Assembly (NCBI GenBank): GCA_039583875.1
Contig: CM077150.1
Span: 51,412,261-51,476,260 of the forward strand
Origin: Platanthera guangdongensis
Taxonomy: Eukaryota > Streptophyta > Magnoliopsida > Asparagales > Orchidaceae
Direction: 5' to 3'
DNA: 64,000 nucleotides
Under the pieces are notes generated by a model. The model was not told the DNA's origin. It was given only the letters and a program-made list of their open reading frames with translations, and did not search any database. A program made the position numbers and the translations under genes. This document shows, one piece after another, positions 1 to 10,639 of the stretch (position 1 is its first letter; each line of letters starts with the position of its first letter).

Positions 1-995
1 GACATTATTCGCCGATGTACCCTAAAAAGCAAAAGGAACATGAACAACAAGTCGTGCGGTCTCAATGAAAAGTCATTGACCCTGCCGAGCTGCCTACGGA
101 GACCGCTTAAGCTGCCAAGTCGCCAGACCACAACCTGGCCGCGCGGACAACCCGTTATTCCAAATCCGAAAAAGAACTCTGTCCGCTGATCTGGAAGCTG
201 CCTGACCGCAAGGTCGCCTAGCCGCCAAACCGCCGCGAACACTACTGTCGAACTGAACAAGCCGTCATAAGCAGATGATTTATTGAACTGGGAAAGAGTT
301 ACACTGCTGCCTACGGTGACCGCTGGTTGCTAATCATAGAGTCTGCATTGTCCCTGACCGAAGTCAGAACCAAGTCATAGAGGATCTTGTTCACTCTCTA
401 TCCAGACGTCCTAAGGCTTCCTTAAAGCTATATTAATGGATCATAGAAGATTTTGAAGGTGCTTTTCTACAATGCTTATTTGGCACGTGAAGCACGAACG
501 CAATGACAATGATAATATCTTGCATGTCTTCATCACCTCCTTAAGATCTCATATAGGGAGTCTTCATTTTCTGAATATCTTCTACATTTCCTTTTTGTTA
601 CTCTTTTGTTGAGTGGAGAAATTCACCGGATTGTTGACGACTAGGTCCTTGAGCGACTTAGGGAGAATTCGCCCGTAGTTGGCGACTAAATCTGTGTGAG
701 GCTTTGAGAGTAATTTGCCTAGTGTATTAGTCTGCTAGATCTAGGGAGTAGGTCTAGGGGGCGTCTAAGGCCTATCTAGGGAGAGATGGTGTACAACCAA
801 TCGGTTCTTAGAAATAAGGGTCAATATAGAAAACCCAAGAATAATATTCATTGTCTTTATTTTCTAACATTATTGAAATCAGTTTTTGTATTCTAAAGAT
901 TATTGAAATAAAGTCATGTTTCTTGATTTACTTCATTAAAAATTTTATTTCAAGTTATTATAAATGATTATTTTAAATATTTGGATCTAATCTTT
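1..995. other. Gene-free flank, probably old transposon debris
   Basis: I see no credible gene here. The first 400 bases are moderately GC-rich and contain loosely repeated words such as GCTGCCTACGG. The stretch around 600-790 contains CTAGGGAGAGAT and related words that also occur, inverted, in the SIRE-like LTR at 9577-10639, so it may be a decayed LTR fragment. From about 800 to 995 the DNA is AT-rich and featureless. It is the target into which element A inserted, because the last five bases (996-1000, GAATT) are repeated after A. Confidence 0.4.
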
Positions 996-1000
996 GAATT

Positions 1001-1184
1001 TGTAGAGAAAGCTCCAAATCTTGTATATAATTCTTGAATTGTAAAGTTACAAGTATGAATACATTTATATAAGAAAAGTGGAAGGAGGGAAATCTCACTC
1101 CAAGATGTGGGACTAATATAGAGAGAGAGAGAGAAGAGAGAAAAATGGGCCCCTATATGGGCCCTTAACTAGGCTTTTCTAACA
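1001..1184 (-). repeat. 3' LTR of element A
   Basis: The 184-bp LTR matches 5634-5817 closely, with scattered substitutions. Read on the minus strand it starts TGTTAGAAAAGCC and ends TTTCTCTACA. It contains a GA-rich microsatellite around 1120-1145. The bordering GAATT lies at 996-1000. Confidence 0.9.
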
Positions 1185-1200
1185 CTCCCCCGCAAGATGG
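1185..1200 (-). other. Polypurine tract of element A
   Basis: On the minus strand CCATCTTGCGGGGGAG lies directly before the 3' LTR. This is the position and composition expected of the plus-strand primer for reverse transcription. Confidence 0.75.
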
Positions 1201-1560
1201 AGCGTACAAGTCGTAGGCACCAATCTTGGATAAAAACTGATTGTATAGCGGTCGGGAGAGAGCTTTGGTCAGGATGTCAGCAACTTGGTTTGTAGCAGGA
1301 ACATGCTCCAAATTTATCTTCTTTGACTGTACCTTTTCCCGGATAAAGTGAAAGTGAACTTCAATATACTTTGTGCATTTGTGAAAGATCGGATTTTTTG
1401 GCAATTTGTATTGTTGCTTTAATGTCACAAAATAGGGATGCCGGTGATGAGAGACGGAGACCCAGTCTCTTAGAAGGCTCTCAAGCCAGGTTAACTCGGA
1501 AATAACAGTAGCCATAGCCCGATACTCGGCTTCGACAGAAGAGCGAGCAACCACAATCTA
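1201..1560 (-). pseudogene. Element A RNase H domain, broken
   Basis: The frame encodes the C-terminal half of a copia RNase H. Visible motifs are SSVEAEYRAMA (the S-T-A-E-A-E-Y region with the catalytic Glu), then HFHFIREKV and NQVADILTKAL, the usual C-terminal signature. The first half, with the A-D-W-A-G type motif, lies further right but is interrupted near 1560-1700. A small in-frame loss removes part of the C-D-N segment: the expected C-D-N-x-x-A-x-x-I-A stretch before F-H-x-x-T-K is not recognisable. The role would be to degrade RNA during reverse transcription. Confidence 0.75.
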
Positions 1561-2760
1561 TTTCTTGCTACGCCAGGTTATGAGATGTCCACCGAAGTAG
1601 GTACAGAAACTAGTTGTGGAACATCTATCATCAATGGATCTTGCATAGTCAGCGTCAGAGTACGCAACAAGAGATAAAGATGTGGATGGCTTGTACACAA
1701 GCCCTTATCCTGGAGCGATCTTGAGATATCGAAGAATGAGCTTGACAACTTGAAGATGAGATGTCCGAGGAGCATGCATAAAATGACTCACGACTCCCAT
1801 GAGAAAAGAAATGTCTGGTCGAGTAACCGTAAGATAGATCAGCTTCCCAACCAAGCGTCTATAGTATTCCGAATTTGTGAGCAGCTTGTCGGAGTCAGAT
1901 CTGTGGGTCGAGAGCTTGTGATTGGCGTCCATAGGAGTATCCGCAAGTTTGCATCCAGAATAGTCGGCATCATGAAGGAGGTCCATACAATACTTCCTTT
2001 GGGATAACACAAGACCATCAGGGCATTGTGCAACTTCAAGCCCAAGAAAATACCCAAGGTTGCCAAGATATTTGGTATGAAAAGCAGAGTTCAACTATTG
2101 CTTGATATATTGTATCCATGTAGTATCATTGCCAGTAATGAGGATATCGTCAACATAGACAAGTAGGATCATAGTTCCGGTTGATCGGTGTCAGGTGAAA
2201 AGAGAAACGTCAGCCAAGCTCTGAATGAAGCCAATATCACAGACAATCTTGCTGAATTTTTCAAACCAAGAGCGCGGGGACTGTTTGAGACCATAAATAG
2301 ATTTTTCAAGATGACAGACCCGAGACTCCCCCGTAGTCTCAAACCCGGGAGGTTGATGCATATAAACAATCTCCTGCAGATCACCGTTGAGGAAGGCGTT
2401 CTTAATATCCAGCTGATAAAGAGGTCAATGATGATGAACGGCCAAGGAGAGAAGAATGCGGACCGTGTTCAATTTGGCCACCAAAGAGAAGGTTTCCTCA
2501 CAATCAAGGCTATGTTGCTGAGTGAATCCCCAGGCCACGAGGCGGGCCTTTAGACGCTCAATGGTGTCATCCGTTGTATGTTTAACAACAAAGACCCACT
2601 TGCAGCTAACACAGGGTTGGCCTTCAGGAAGAGGAACAAGATCCCAAGTCCGGTTAGCCTAGAGAGCCCGCATTTCATCGTCCATGGCTTCCCGCCACCC
2701 CGGGTGTTGAGGAGCCTCTTGTACAGAATTAGGGGTGGAGATGGAGGATAAAGAGAGAAC
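1561..2760 (-). pseudogene. Element A reverse transcriptase, broken
   Basis: Reverse-transcriptase pieces lie in several frames. From the N-terminal side there is HPGWREAMDDEMRAL (about 2660-2700), then a tract matching G-x-K-W-V-Y-K-x-K in scrambled frames, then PPGFE and YGLKQSPRAW-like remnants (2170-2390). The catalytic YVDD box is at 2146-2157, and LGYFLGLEVAQ follows at 2020-2090. At least three frame changes and several stops separate them. The conserved final stretch (SEYYRRLVGKLIYLTVTRPD, about 1790-1860) is the copia RT-RNase H connection. It is non-functional as read. Confidence 0.8.
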
Positions 2761-2904
2761 ACTCTGTCGGAGTTCTAGAGAGAGGCAGTGAAAAGATACA
2801 TAGTTGGCCAGTGGGTGGGCAGTGGAAGCAGTTGTCTGATCTGCAGGCTGCAAAACATCATTAGAGCAGGGCAGCTCCCGTAGGGTAGTAGACGAGGAAG
2901 GTCG

Positions 2905-3850
2905 TCAAGTGTACACACAAATGATAGGTGGTGTATATGGTTTAGGTGGGATAGGTGTGGGAAGGATTGGTGTGGGAAGGAGAGGTGGAAGATTTGAATT
3001 AACAGGGATAACAGGCCGCATGAGAGGTGGCGGAAGAGGAGAATCAGCAGATTGAGAGTAATATGGCTGATCTTCGAGGAAGGTGACATCAGCAGAAGTA
3101 ACCACCTTACGATCCGTGGGAGAAAAACAAACGTACCCCTTCTGAGTCCGAGAATAACCCACAAACATATATTTAGTGGAATGGGGAGCAAGTTTGTCAG
3201 TGGATGGGCCAAGATGATGAATAAAGCACACGCAACCAAATACGCGAGGGGTGATAGAGGAAGGCATGTGGTTAATAAGAGTGCAGGAGGTATAGACCAC
3301 AAAATTGTAATACTGTTTGGGAACATTCATCTGAATCATAAGGGAGCGGGTGACCTCAAGCAGGTGTCGATTCTTGCGTTCAGCAACGCCATTTTGTTGG
3401 AGGGTATAGACATAGGAGGTTTGATGGATGATCCCAAACTCCGCACAGAGGTGAGCAAAGGCATGACTAGTGTATTCACGGGCATTGTCGATGTGGAGGG
3501 TTTTAATGGTAGTGGAGAACTCGTTGCGATTTTCAATGAAAAAGGTACGGAATACACCAGGCAATTCAGAGCGGTCACGACGGAGATATAGCCAGGTCAC
3601 CCGAGAATAGTCATCAACAAATGTGACAAAGTAACGTTATCTAAAATTACTCACAATTTTGTAAGGTCCCCAAATATCGGAGTGAACAAGATCAAAGGGA
3701 TCAAGACACCGGGTAGGATGTGGTGAGAACGTAGAGTGATGATGTTTCCCATAGATACAGGACTCACACGTGAACTCTTGGAAGGACACGTATGGGAGAG
3801 ATTTTTTGAGTATGTTTAGAGGACCGTGACCCAGACGTCGATGTCAATCA
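2905..3850 (-). pseudogene. Element A integrase with GAG-pre-integrase region, broken
   Basis: The zinc-binding GAG-pre-integrase region is at about 3700-3850 (RLGHPS... CESCIYGKHH in shifted frames). The catalytic core follows: SDIWGP supplies the first Asp, LHIDNAREY the second and [11 protein letters not shown] the Glu. The usual D-N-G-G-E-Y is changed to D-N-A-R-E-Y beside the second Asp. A stop lies near 3640 between core and zinc finger. After the core come the copia-specific PRVFGCVCF and VGYSRTQKGY motifs. The frame 2905-3600 is open and ends just before the RT linker. It would join element cDNA to chromosomal DNA. Confidence 0.8.
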
Positions 3851-3859
3851 ACAGAGCTA

Positions 3860-4260
3860 ATAGAAGACAGCAGCGTTGGGGGGAGAGGGGTGAAGGATAT
3901 AGAGACCATTCGACAGATGCCCTTTTTTCAATGATAGTTTGCGTCTTGCGATCCTGCACAACACATAAGTTAGAAGAAAAAATGACATCATAATTGAGAT
4001 CAGTAGTGAGTCGACCAACAAAGAGAAGGTTGAAAGGAGAGCCCGGAACATGAAGGGCAGAGCGAACAGTAATGGAGGGAGTGAGGTGAATATTTGTTGC
4101 GCCAGAAATGGGAATTTTATCCCCACAAGCAACAGTAATAAACTTGAGATGCACAGAGTTCTAATATTGTGGTAGTTTCTGTGAGTTAATATGGTGAGAG
4201 GCCTCGGAATCCAAAATCCAGGATGAGCTATGAGCAAGGCAGGAGGTACCACCATCGTAA
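3860..4260 (-). pseudogene. Element A protease remnant
   Basis: At about 4200-4255 the minus strand encodes SWILDSEASHHI, clearly a copia aspartic protease active site, but the invariant D-S/T-G-A is changed to D-S-E-A. A stop follows within a few residues (near 4160). The downstream part VACGDKIPISG and VPGSPFNLLFVGRL is typical of copia protease C-termini. The Gly to Glu change and the stop should abolish activity. No gag or zinc knuckle is seen upstream. Confidence 0.75.
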
Positions 4261-5633
4261 ACAGACACCACAGAGCCCGAAGGATAGCTGATCATCTTGC
4301 AAGGAATAGCCTGCAGCGGTCATAGTGACAACGCACCAGCGACAAGAAATGGCCACGACCAGCATGATAAGAAAAGAGCCTGCAACAGCTAGAAACACGT
4401 CGATGTGGTTTGAAAAACCAAGCAGGCAGCGCGGTTAGGAGAAGACCGCAACAGGAGCAAGAAAAACTGGCGAACAGGAACTAGATCGAGCAGATAGAAG
4501 CAGATTGCACCAAGGTCAAACACAGAAGGCTGCATCAGGAAGACAGAAGGCCGCAGCGGGAAGAGTCCAGCCACAGGAAGAGTCTAGCCGTAGCAGGAAG
4601 ACAGAAGGCTGCAGCGGTAAGAGAAGAGAGGCCACCTGGAGAGAGAAAGAAAAGAAAGTTGCATAGTCACGGTGATAACACCAGCGACAAGGAGAATGCC
4701 ACAACCACTATGCGGAATCCGCAATGAGAGGGAGAAACTGCTAGCGATAAGACATGTCGAAGTGACTAGGTAGGAATCTACACGGTCAAGGTGAGTACAC
4801 CAGCGGCAAGGAAAGATGCCACGACCTAGATGTGGAGCTTGCCGAGAAGAGGAGAAACTGCTAGCGACAAGACAGGTCGCAGCGACTAGGCAGGCAAAGC
4901 TGCTAGCGACAAGGCAGAGCAACGAGTAAGAGAGAAGGCGAGTAGAAGAGGGAGTTACGGCTAAAAGAGATCGATGCGGGTAAAAGAGGTCGCTGCAAGA
5001 AGAAGTAGCTACCGCGGGTAGAGAAATCCGCGACGAGAAGAAAAGGCCGCCTCGGGTAAAGGCAGATGTCGCGGGAAAGGGGTAGCGGACAGGGCGGTTT
5101 AGAAATAAACAGTACCCAAGAGGAGGCCGAGCGGTTAGGAGAAGACCGCATCAGATAGGAAAACAAACCGAAAGGAAGAAGGCAGCGAGAAGAGGCGGGA
5201 AAAAAATAAGTCGCCGCAGAGAGACCAAGAATACAACCCGAGACGGTTAGACCAACCAGCAGACTGGAAGAGCAAACCGCGCGGTTACAATAAGGGAAAG
5301 TAGTAGCAGACCATGCGGGTTAGAAATAGACCACACCCAAGCAGTTAGGAGCTGACCGCAGCGATAAGGAGAAGGAGAAGAAGGGATAGACCACAGCGGA
5401 TAGAAAAACTAACCGAACGAGGTGGGGTCCACGGGTTAGAGAGAGGAAGGCTATATAAAAGGGGGAAGAGAGGTGGATCCACGGGAGATGAGAGGGGGGC
5501 AAGTAGAGGGAGAGAGGCCGCAAAAAACAAGGGGAAGAAGGATGACCAAGCCGCCACGGTCAAAAAGGGAAATCGGGCGGACAGAGAAGCCGAGCGGTCA
5601 GAGATAGGCCAGACCGAGTTCCATGTGATATCA
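4261..5633 (-). other. Element A leader made of internal repeats in place of gag
   Basis: About 1.4 kb separate the 5' LTR from protease. No frame resembles gag. The text is a mosaic of recurring words (CACCAGCGACAAG, GCTAGCGA-AAGACA, GGTTAGGAGAAGACCGCA, GCGGGTAGA) spread over 4320-5400. The primer-binding site should abut 5633. The minus strand there reads TGATATCACATGG, at best a poor match to the tRNA-Met type TGGTATCAGAGCC. Either gag was deleted and replaced or the leader expanded. Confidence 0.55.
4674..4910. repeat. Two imperfect tandem copies of a ~120-bp unit
   Basis: Unit 1 (4674-4793) and unit 2 (4794-4910) share, in order, ACACCAGCG-CAAGGA, ATGCCAC-ACC, GAGAAACTGCTAGCGA and AAGACA-GTCG-AG-GACTAGG. 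A diverged third start lies at 4330-4390. Divergence is high, so the duplication is old. Confidence 0.65.
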
Positions 5634-5817
5634 TGTAGAGAAAGCTCCAAGCCTTGTATATACTTCTTGAATTGTAAAGTTACAAGTATGAATACATTTA
5701 TAAAGGAAAAGTGGAAGGAGAGAAATCCCACTCCAAAATGTGGGACTAATACAAAGAGAGAGAGAAAAGAGAGAAAAATAGGCTCCTAGATGGGCCCTTA
5801 ACTAGGCTTTTCTAACA
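5634..5817 (-). repeat. 5' LTR of element A
   Basis: This is the 184-bp partner of 1001-1184. On the minus strand a TATAAATG box lies at 5702-5695. The GAATT duplication follows at 5818-5822. Confidence 0.9.
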
Positions 5818-5970
5818 GAATTGAAAAAAGTTTTAATAAAACCCTTATCCCCACCCCCAGACTCAGTTCCTTCAAACATTTATTGTTGAAAGATAGATTA
5901 TGGAAAAACAAACTCCACCTGTTGGAAGATTTTTAGAATCTCTCTTTAAAAGATTCTAACTTGTTTGGAG

Positions 5971-6193
5971 ACACCATATCAACAACTCTTGGTCGAGCTT
6001 CCATATCAACAACTCACCTTATTTTGGAGAGACCTTATCAACCACTCCTGATTGAGATTCCTTATCAATAGCTCACTTGGCTTTAGATAGACCATATCAA
6101 CAACTCTCAGTTCTAAGAGTCTCCTTACCAAAAGACTGAGTGGTTCTAAGAGTCTCTTTACCAAATGACCTGGTTCTAAGAGTCTCTTTACCT
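5971..6193. repeat. Two short degenerate tandem repeats
   Basis: Five copies of a ~30-bp unit built on CCATATCAACAACTC start near 5975, 6002, 6034, 6061 and 6092. They are followed by three copies of a ~31-bp unit starting CTAAGAGTCTC-TTACC at 6113, 6145 and 6176. No coding potential is seen. Confidence 0.65.
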
Positions 6194-6709
6194 TGCGAGG
6201 CAGTGAGATCTGCCTGCAGCTGTGCTTTGGACCCAATGAGGTCCGGTGCATGAGGATAAGACGGCGAGGGGAGGAGAGTAAAGTCAGGAGAGTAAAGTCG
6301 CTCAACCCGAGATCGTCAAGGAGCTTCTAGGTATGTGTTAGAACTTCGGGATGTTCAGCCGAAGGGATGACGTACTCGGTAGGCGAGGGCAAGCTGGCGA
6401 GCTTGGAGGCAAGCATTTTCTTCAGTTTCTTCTTGTTGAGGGGGAGGAAGGTCGGCAGCGACCTCACCTTATCGCGGCCTTTCAGACCTCGATGGCTCAT
6501 GCAATCCGGACAAGGCCGCGAAGATCACTTTGTATACTTCCTTTGAAGACTTTGACATCACGTGCGAGTTCAAAAAGCGTGCATCAAATACTAGCCACCC
6601 CCCCCCCCCAATTTATAGAGTTCAGTAGGTACTCGCTCAAGCAGCTCACTGAATATGATTTGGATGTTTCTTTTCGAGCTCCTTCATTGCTCGGAAAGAG
6701 CAGGGATTG

Positions 6710-7365
6710 TGTATAACTCATATTCGTCGAGGGTAGACCACTCCAGAGCCAGGTCAGCAAGAGTTAAGGTCAACAAGTTAAGACGGAGGTCAGAGTCAAT
6801 GTACGAGATGGCAGAATTCTTGGGCGAGTATGGCGTGCTCCACTCACATACTCTCCAGGTAAGCGAGTAGGTTGATTACTCGCCCAGCCAAGTGAGCTCC
6901 CCCAAGAAGTTTCCAAGTCATCAGGGGTGGCGCTATAAATAAGACCCCCCCCCCCCCCCCCCCCCCCGCTCTCTTTGGATTGGCCTACAAATAGGACCCC
7001 AGGGGTACGTGGAGACGGACTTTGGAATCTCATAAAAGATCTCGACCACCTTTTTTTCCTAGACTTCGAGATGAACCTTTTAATCCTTTATTTAGAGTGA
7101 CAGGTCGTGAGCTAGTGACTATCCCTATTAGTCGCTAACTAGAGTCTACAATGTACTCTGCTCTATCAATTTTGGTTGTGGAGGGGTTGCTTCTTCTAAG
7201 CATCCTGGTACATGGTGGATCTCCCTGCCACAACCCCTGAGATCCTTTTAGTTGTCTGCCTGTTTTTACTTCCTAGCTTGTTAGTCATCGAGCCCGACCG
7301 CTGAACCGGTAACCTCATACTGCCTTGATCCAAATTTTGGAGTAAGGGATTTTTTGGTTTCAACA
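6710..7365 (+). repeat. LTR of remnant G (Tat-type)
   Basis: It begins TGTATAACTC after a polypurine tract and ends GGTTTCAACA. Its final ~110 bases, inverted, align with 52785-52897 (both contain TTTGGATCAAGGCAG), so the family is present twice. It was apparently inserted into the pol of the SIRE-like fragment at 7366-9576. Confidence 0.65.
6934..6941 (+). promoter_or_regulatory. TATA box of LTR G
   Basis: TATAAATA lies in GCGCTATAAATAAGA. A run of about 23 C residues begins at 6945, four bases after the box, where transcription would start. Confidence 0.55.
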
Positions 7366-7600
7366 CAAACATCTATAAATAAAACATTTGAAATAGCAAA
7401 GAAATCATTACCCACTACACCACTCCCATGATCCTTCCTTTACCGTTGTAACCAAATGTAACTTCTCCTCCTTTTTTTCATTTCTAGGCTAAGAAATTTT
7501 AATTTGTTGTCTGTCATGTGTTTTGAACATCTTGAGTCTAAGAACTGCACGTCTTCCTTATCCATAACTTGTCAACACACCTAGAAAGGAGATGAGAGTA
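7366..7600 (-). pseudogene. SIRE-like fragment F: start of pol (protease), broken
   Basis: On the minus strand around 7480-7560 there is VQFLDSRCSKHMTDN, the protease start typical of SIRE-like copia elements (W-Y-L-D-S-G-C-S-x-H-M-T-G). Here the active-site Gly is Arg (D-S-R). After a frameshift, VTFG and GNDFFAISNVLFIDV follow, matching the conserved post-protease strand. The frame is cut at 7366 where the Tat-like LTR G begins. Integrase, RT and RNase H are absent. Confidence 0.6.
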
Positions 7601-7609
7601 AATATCTGG

Positions 7610-9560
7610 TTACCTAAGTGGTTCCTCCCATATAATAGGTGGATTCCTTAAGTACCCATACTTGTTTAAAAAGATTATGGACATTCTTCCTGCAAGAGTC
7701 AGTAGTGAGTCTAAACTATTACATTTGGCACAAGTGATAAAAGGTGATGACGCATTTTTCATAACTGAATTAGGACTCTTACTCAAAGATGGGTTATCAA
7801 CAGAGAAATTATTTTTATTTTTAAAATTTATTTTTCTAGTCTTTGCAATATCGCTAGCGGTAGTAGTTATCATGGGGTGATAGCTTCCCATGACGTACCC
7901 AAGTTCTTACTTTGCAGATCAATGACACTGGTTGTCTAAAATCATATCTAGGGATTTTCACCAAACTCCAAACTTTTTAATTGCCACATTCAAATCATGG
8001 ATCCGGGTTTTCAAAGCGGTGCTTTCGGTGACTAACATAACACATTGATTTGCAAACGCCTTTTTACCATCTTCTACTTGAGATTGAGAAGATTTCAGAG
8101 ATCATTCTAAGTTCATTTTTTCTGCATTAAAAGAATCAATATTGGATTGGGACTTAGCAAGAGCTTCTTCTAATTCTTTTACCCTTGTGAAAGAGTGATC
8201 ACACTCTTGACAACCGACCTTCTCCTTCCAAAGCATTTTCAATTCAGTAGAAATTTTTTTATTTTCTTTACCAAAATTTTGTTTTTAGATTTTAACAAAT
8301 TAATATCTTTTAAATTTTTATCAAAAAATTTACAAGTTTGAAAAAATTCAGAATACAATTTATTATAAGTTGGAGGAGTTACCTCAATGTTGTTCTGGAC
8401 ATTTCATTTGTCTTCGGATGGTGAAACGCTCTTTCCTATCAAATACATGTTGGCTTCCTCATTATTTTCAGAACTTGATCCACTCGAACCTTCAAATAAA
8501 GTATCACCCAAGTTTCCGTCTTTAAGACTTTCTTCTTGTTCTTTTTTACGCCTCTTCTCTTTTTGCTCTTTTAAATACTTTGGCACTTGCTTTGAATATA
8601 TCCAATCCTTTACAGTGAGCATTCCGATGGCGGGCGCTCTTCACAATCCTCAGCATCAGCTTTTCTTTTTCCTTTTTTAATCCAGAATCCTTCTTGTTAA
8701 AATACTTCTTGAATGAATTCCTTCTTTTCGGAGTCCTCATAAATCTCTTGAATTTATTTACGAACATACTCTCCTCATCCTCTTCATCATCTTCATTTGT
8801 TTCACTCTCTACTTCCTTCTTGAACTTCAATGCCAATCCCTTCTTTTTAGGCTACAAGTTGTACTCTTGTTGAATTTTTTAGTTCTACTTCATGATTTTT
8901 TTTAGATTTTTGACGAGGCTTTCAATTTGGAGAGCTTTAAGATCATGTGATTCCGAGACGATGATCATCTTCGAATTGAACTTCGAGGAAAGTGATCTTA
9001 AAATCTTTCTTACCAAATCACCGTTGGAGAAATTCTTTCCAAGAAATTTGGAGTCATTGACGATCTTTATAAATCTTGTATACATAGAATCAACATCTTC
9101 GTCAACTTACACCCTGAACTTTTCAAATTTTGAATCCAATTGAAAAAGCTTAAAATCTTTCACCTGTGATGTACTTTTATGAGTAATTTCAAGTAAATTC
9201 CAAATATCATATTCAGTTTCACATGTACACACCCTATTAAATTCAGTTCTATCTAACACACAAATAAATTGTTCATTGTTTTAGCGTTATTTTTGCATTT
9301 AAGTTTATCAATATCGTTTCATTTATCCTTAGGTTTTTTCCATAATGACACTTCCAACTAACATTATAGGTGGAGTGTAGCATTGTTCTACCATACCCCA
9401 CACATAAATATCTAAAGCGATTAGAAAACATCATATTTGAGTTTTCAATTACGTGTAATCTGTGCCAGTGAATAAGGAGGTCTGCTAATTCATTGCCCCT
9501 CAGAAAATGTGTGATCGTTATACGTCATTTCTCCCGGTGGTAAAAAGGTTTGGAGAAACC
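7610..9560 (-). pseudogene. SIRE-like fragment F: gag, heavily broken
   Basis: Recognisable pieces on the minus strand, from N- to C-terminus: the gag core SNGDLVRKILRSLSSKFNSK (8885-9085), an acidic segment ESETNEDDEEDEE followed by FVNKFKRFMR (8700-8836), a damaged CCHC knuckle near 8590-8660 (GYIQSKC remains), and a Lys/Glu-rich coiled-coil region (7900-8370). This order of core, acidic patch, FxKFKKFMR, knuckle and long coiled coil is what SIRE/Maximus gag proteins show. Multiple stops and frame changes make it inert. The structural role would be the particle shell. Confidence 0.7.
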
Positions 9561-10223
9561 TAGCTCTAATACCAAGTGTTGGATCTTAATGCACTCTTAA
9601 GGGGGTGAATAAGGACAAATGATAATTTTTTTCTTAGCCAAATTAAAACAGAAATCAAGCAAACTTATTCATAACCAAATACTCATAACAAACACCTAGA
9701 AAATTATAAGAAAATTGAAATGAAAATTTATTTCATAAGAGATACAAAACATAAACAATAGATTTCAATAAAGTTTGAAATCAAGGCTGTGATGAAAAAT
9801 CTTCTTTTTGAATTCACCGATTCTTCTCTCAAGGACCGGTCAGCTAAAGCATATCTCTCCCTAGATATAACAACTAGACTCCCTAGATCTCTCCACGACC
9901 TAGTTGTTGCACACAAGCCAGCAATTTTTCCTAAACTACACAAGGGCCTAGTCGCCACTCACACGGCGATGATTTTTACCATTTAGAAGATGAATGAAAA
10001 GAAAAGAAATTTAAAGTGAAAACTCCCTCTGGTCTTGAGCGCCGAAGAAGACGACAAATCCTTGCAAAGGTCGTCGGAGTTGAAAAGCACGACGGTCCCT
10101 TTTTCGGTCTTGAACTTGGTCGAACACTTAGGAGTTTTTCTAGTTCCACAGAGTTATCTGCTTGAAAATACGTGAGATGAAGGATCCTGGAGGTGTGTAA
10201 CAGCAATTTCCTGAAATCCAGCC

Positions 10224-10231
10224 TTTATATA
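10224..10231 (-). promoter_or_regulatory. TATA box of LTR F
   Basis: TATATAAA on the minus strand (AATCTATATAAAGGC). It lies ten bases downstream of the quasi-palindrome array at 10241-10490. Confidence 0.5.
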
Positions 10232-10240
10232 GATTTTGCA

Positions 10241-10490
10241 TTATCGCCCGACGATAGCTCAATATCGCCTGTGATATCTTTGTTTTCTGCCACATGTTCC
10301 ACTCTGCAATAACCACGCCGAGAAGCCGGAGAATGTGTACGGTCATAGGCCTATCAAGCCACAATAGCTTGATATCGCCTGACAATATCTCGAGTTATGT
10401 GCTTTGTGGTAACCATTGAGAATTATGGCCTACGTCATGGCTGACGTCAATAAGTTATCGCAGGGCGATAGTTGTTGTTGCCTGCGATAT
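10241..10490. repeat. Quasi-palindromic TATCGC motifs in U3 of LTR F
   Basis: Five spaced variants of one inverted motif: TATCGCCCGACGATA, TATCGCCTGTGATATC, TATCGCCTGACAATATC, TATCGCAGGGCGATA and GCCTGCGATATC. Each can pair arm to arm around a 3-5 base centre. Confidence 0.6.
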
Positions 10491-10639
10491 CTCTACTTTG
10501 TAAGAGTTGTTGTACGTCACTCATCCAAAATCATCATAGTATTGTACCTGTTATATCTACACATCACAAACACCCTATGATCAAAACATTTGGGATTTAT
10601 TATTTTCAAACCAAGGAGTACTGAACACATGCTCCAACA

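Larger units (their letters stand above)
1001..5817 (-). mobile_element. Copia-type LTR retrotransposon A, gag-less and defective
   Basis: A 4.8-kb Ty1/copia element reads on the minus strand. Two 184-bp LTRs (1001-1184 and 5634-5817) begin TG and end CA. GAATT flanks both sides (996-1000 and 5818-5822), the expected 5-bp target-site duplication. On the minus strand the order is protease, integrase, reverse transcriptase, RNase H, which is the copia order. No gag is visible between the 5' LTR and protease. That space (4261-5633) is a mosaic of repeats instead. Every domain carries stops or frameshifts, so movement would need proteins from another copy. Lineage is uncertain; short LTRs would fit an Ale/Retrofit-like element. 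Confidence 0.88.
5823..7365 (+). mobile_element. 3' end of a Tat-like gypsy element (remnant G)
   Basis: The stretch ends in an LTR (6710-7365) preceded by a purine-rich tract, GGAAAGAGCAGGGATTG. That tract is nearly the same as the polypurine tract of element B (36286-36305), and the LTR begins TGTATAAC as B's begins TGTACAAC. The part from about 6250 is rich in GGCGAG and CTCG words like the antisense-gene region of B, but no gene survives. Where this remnant begins on the left is not clear; 5823-6250 may belong to something older. There are no pol domains and no second LTR in the window. Confidence 0.5.
9577..10639 (-). repeat. 5' LTR of SIRE-like fragment F
   Basis: On the minus strand it runs from TGTTGGAGCATG (10639) to GATCCAACA (9577), about 1063 bp. 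Next to its end the minus strand reads TTGGTATTAGAGCTAGG (9575-9559), a one-mismatch tRNA-Met primer site, which fixes this as the 5' LTR. A U5 inverted repeat AACAACTAG...CTAGTTGTT lies at 9868-9908. No partner LTR is in the window. Confidence 0.75.

Noticed and set aside
1..995. tRNA, rRNA or other RNA gene
   Set aside because: No cloverleaf with A and B boxes and no rRNA-like blocks could be seen here or elsewhere in the window.
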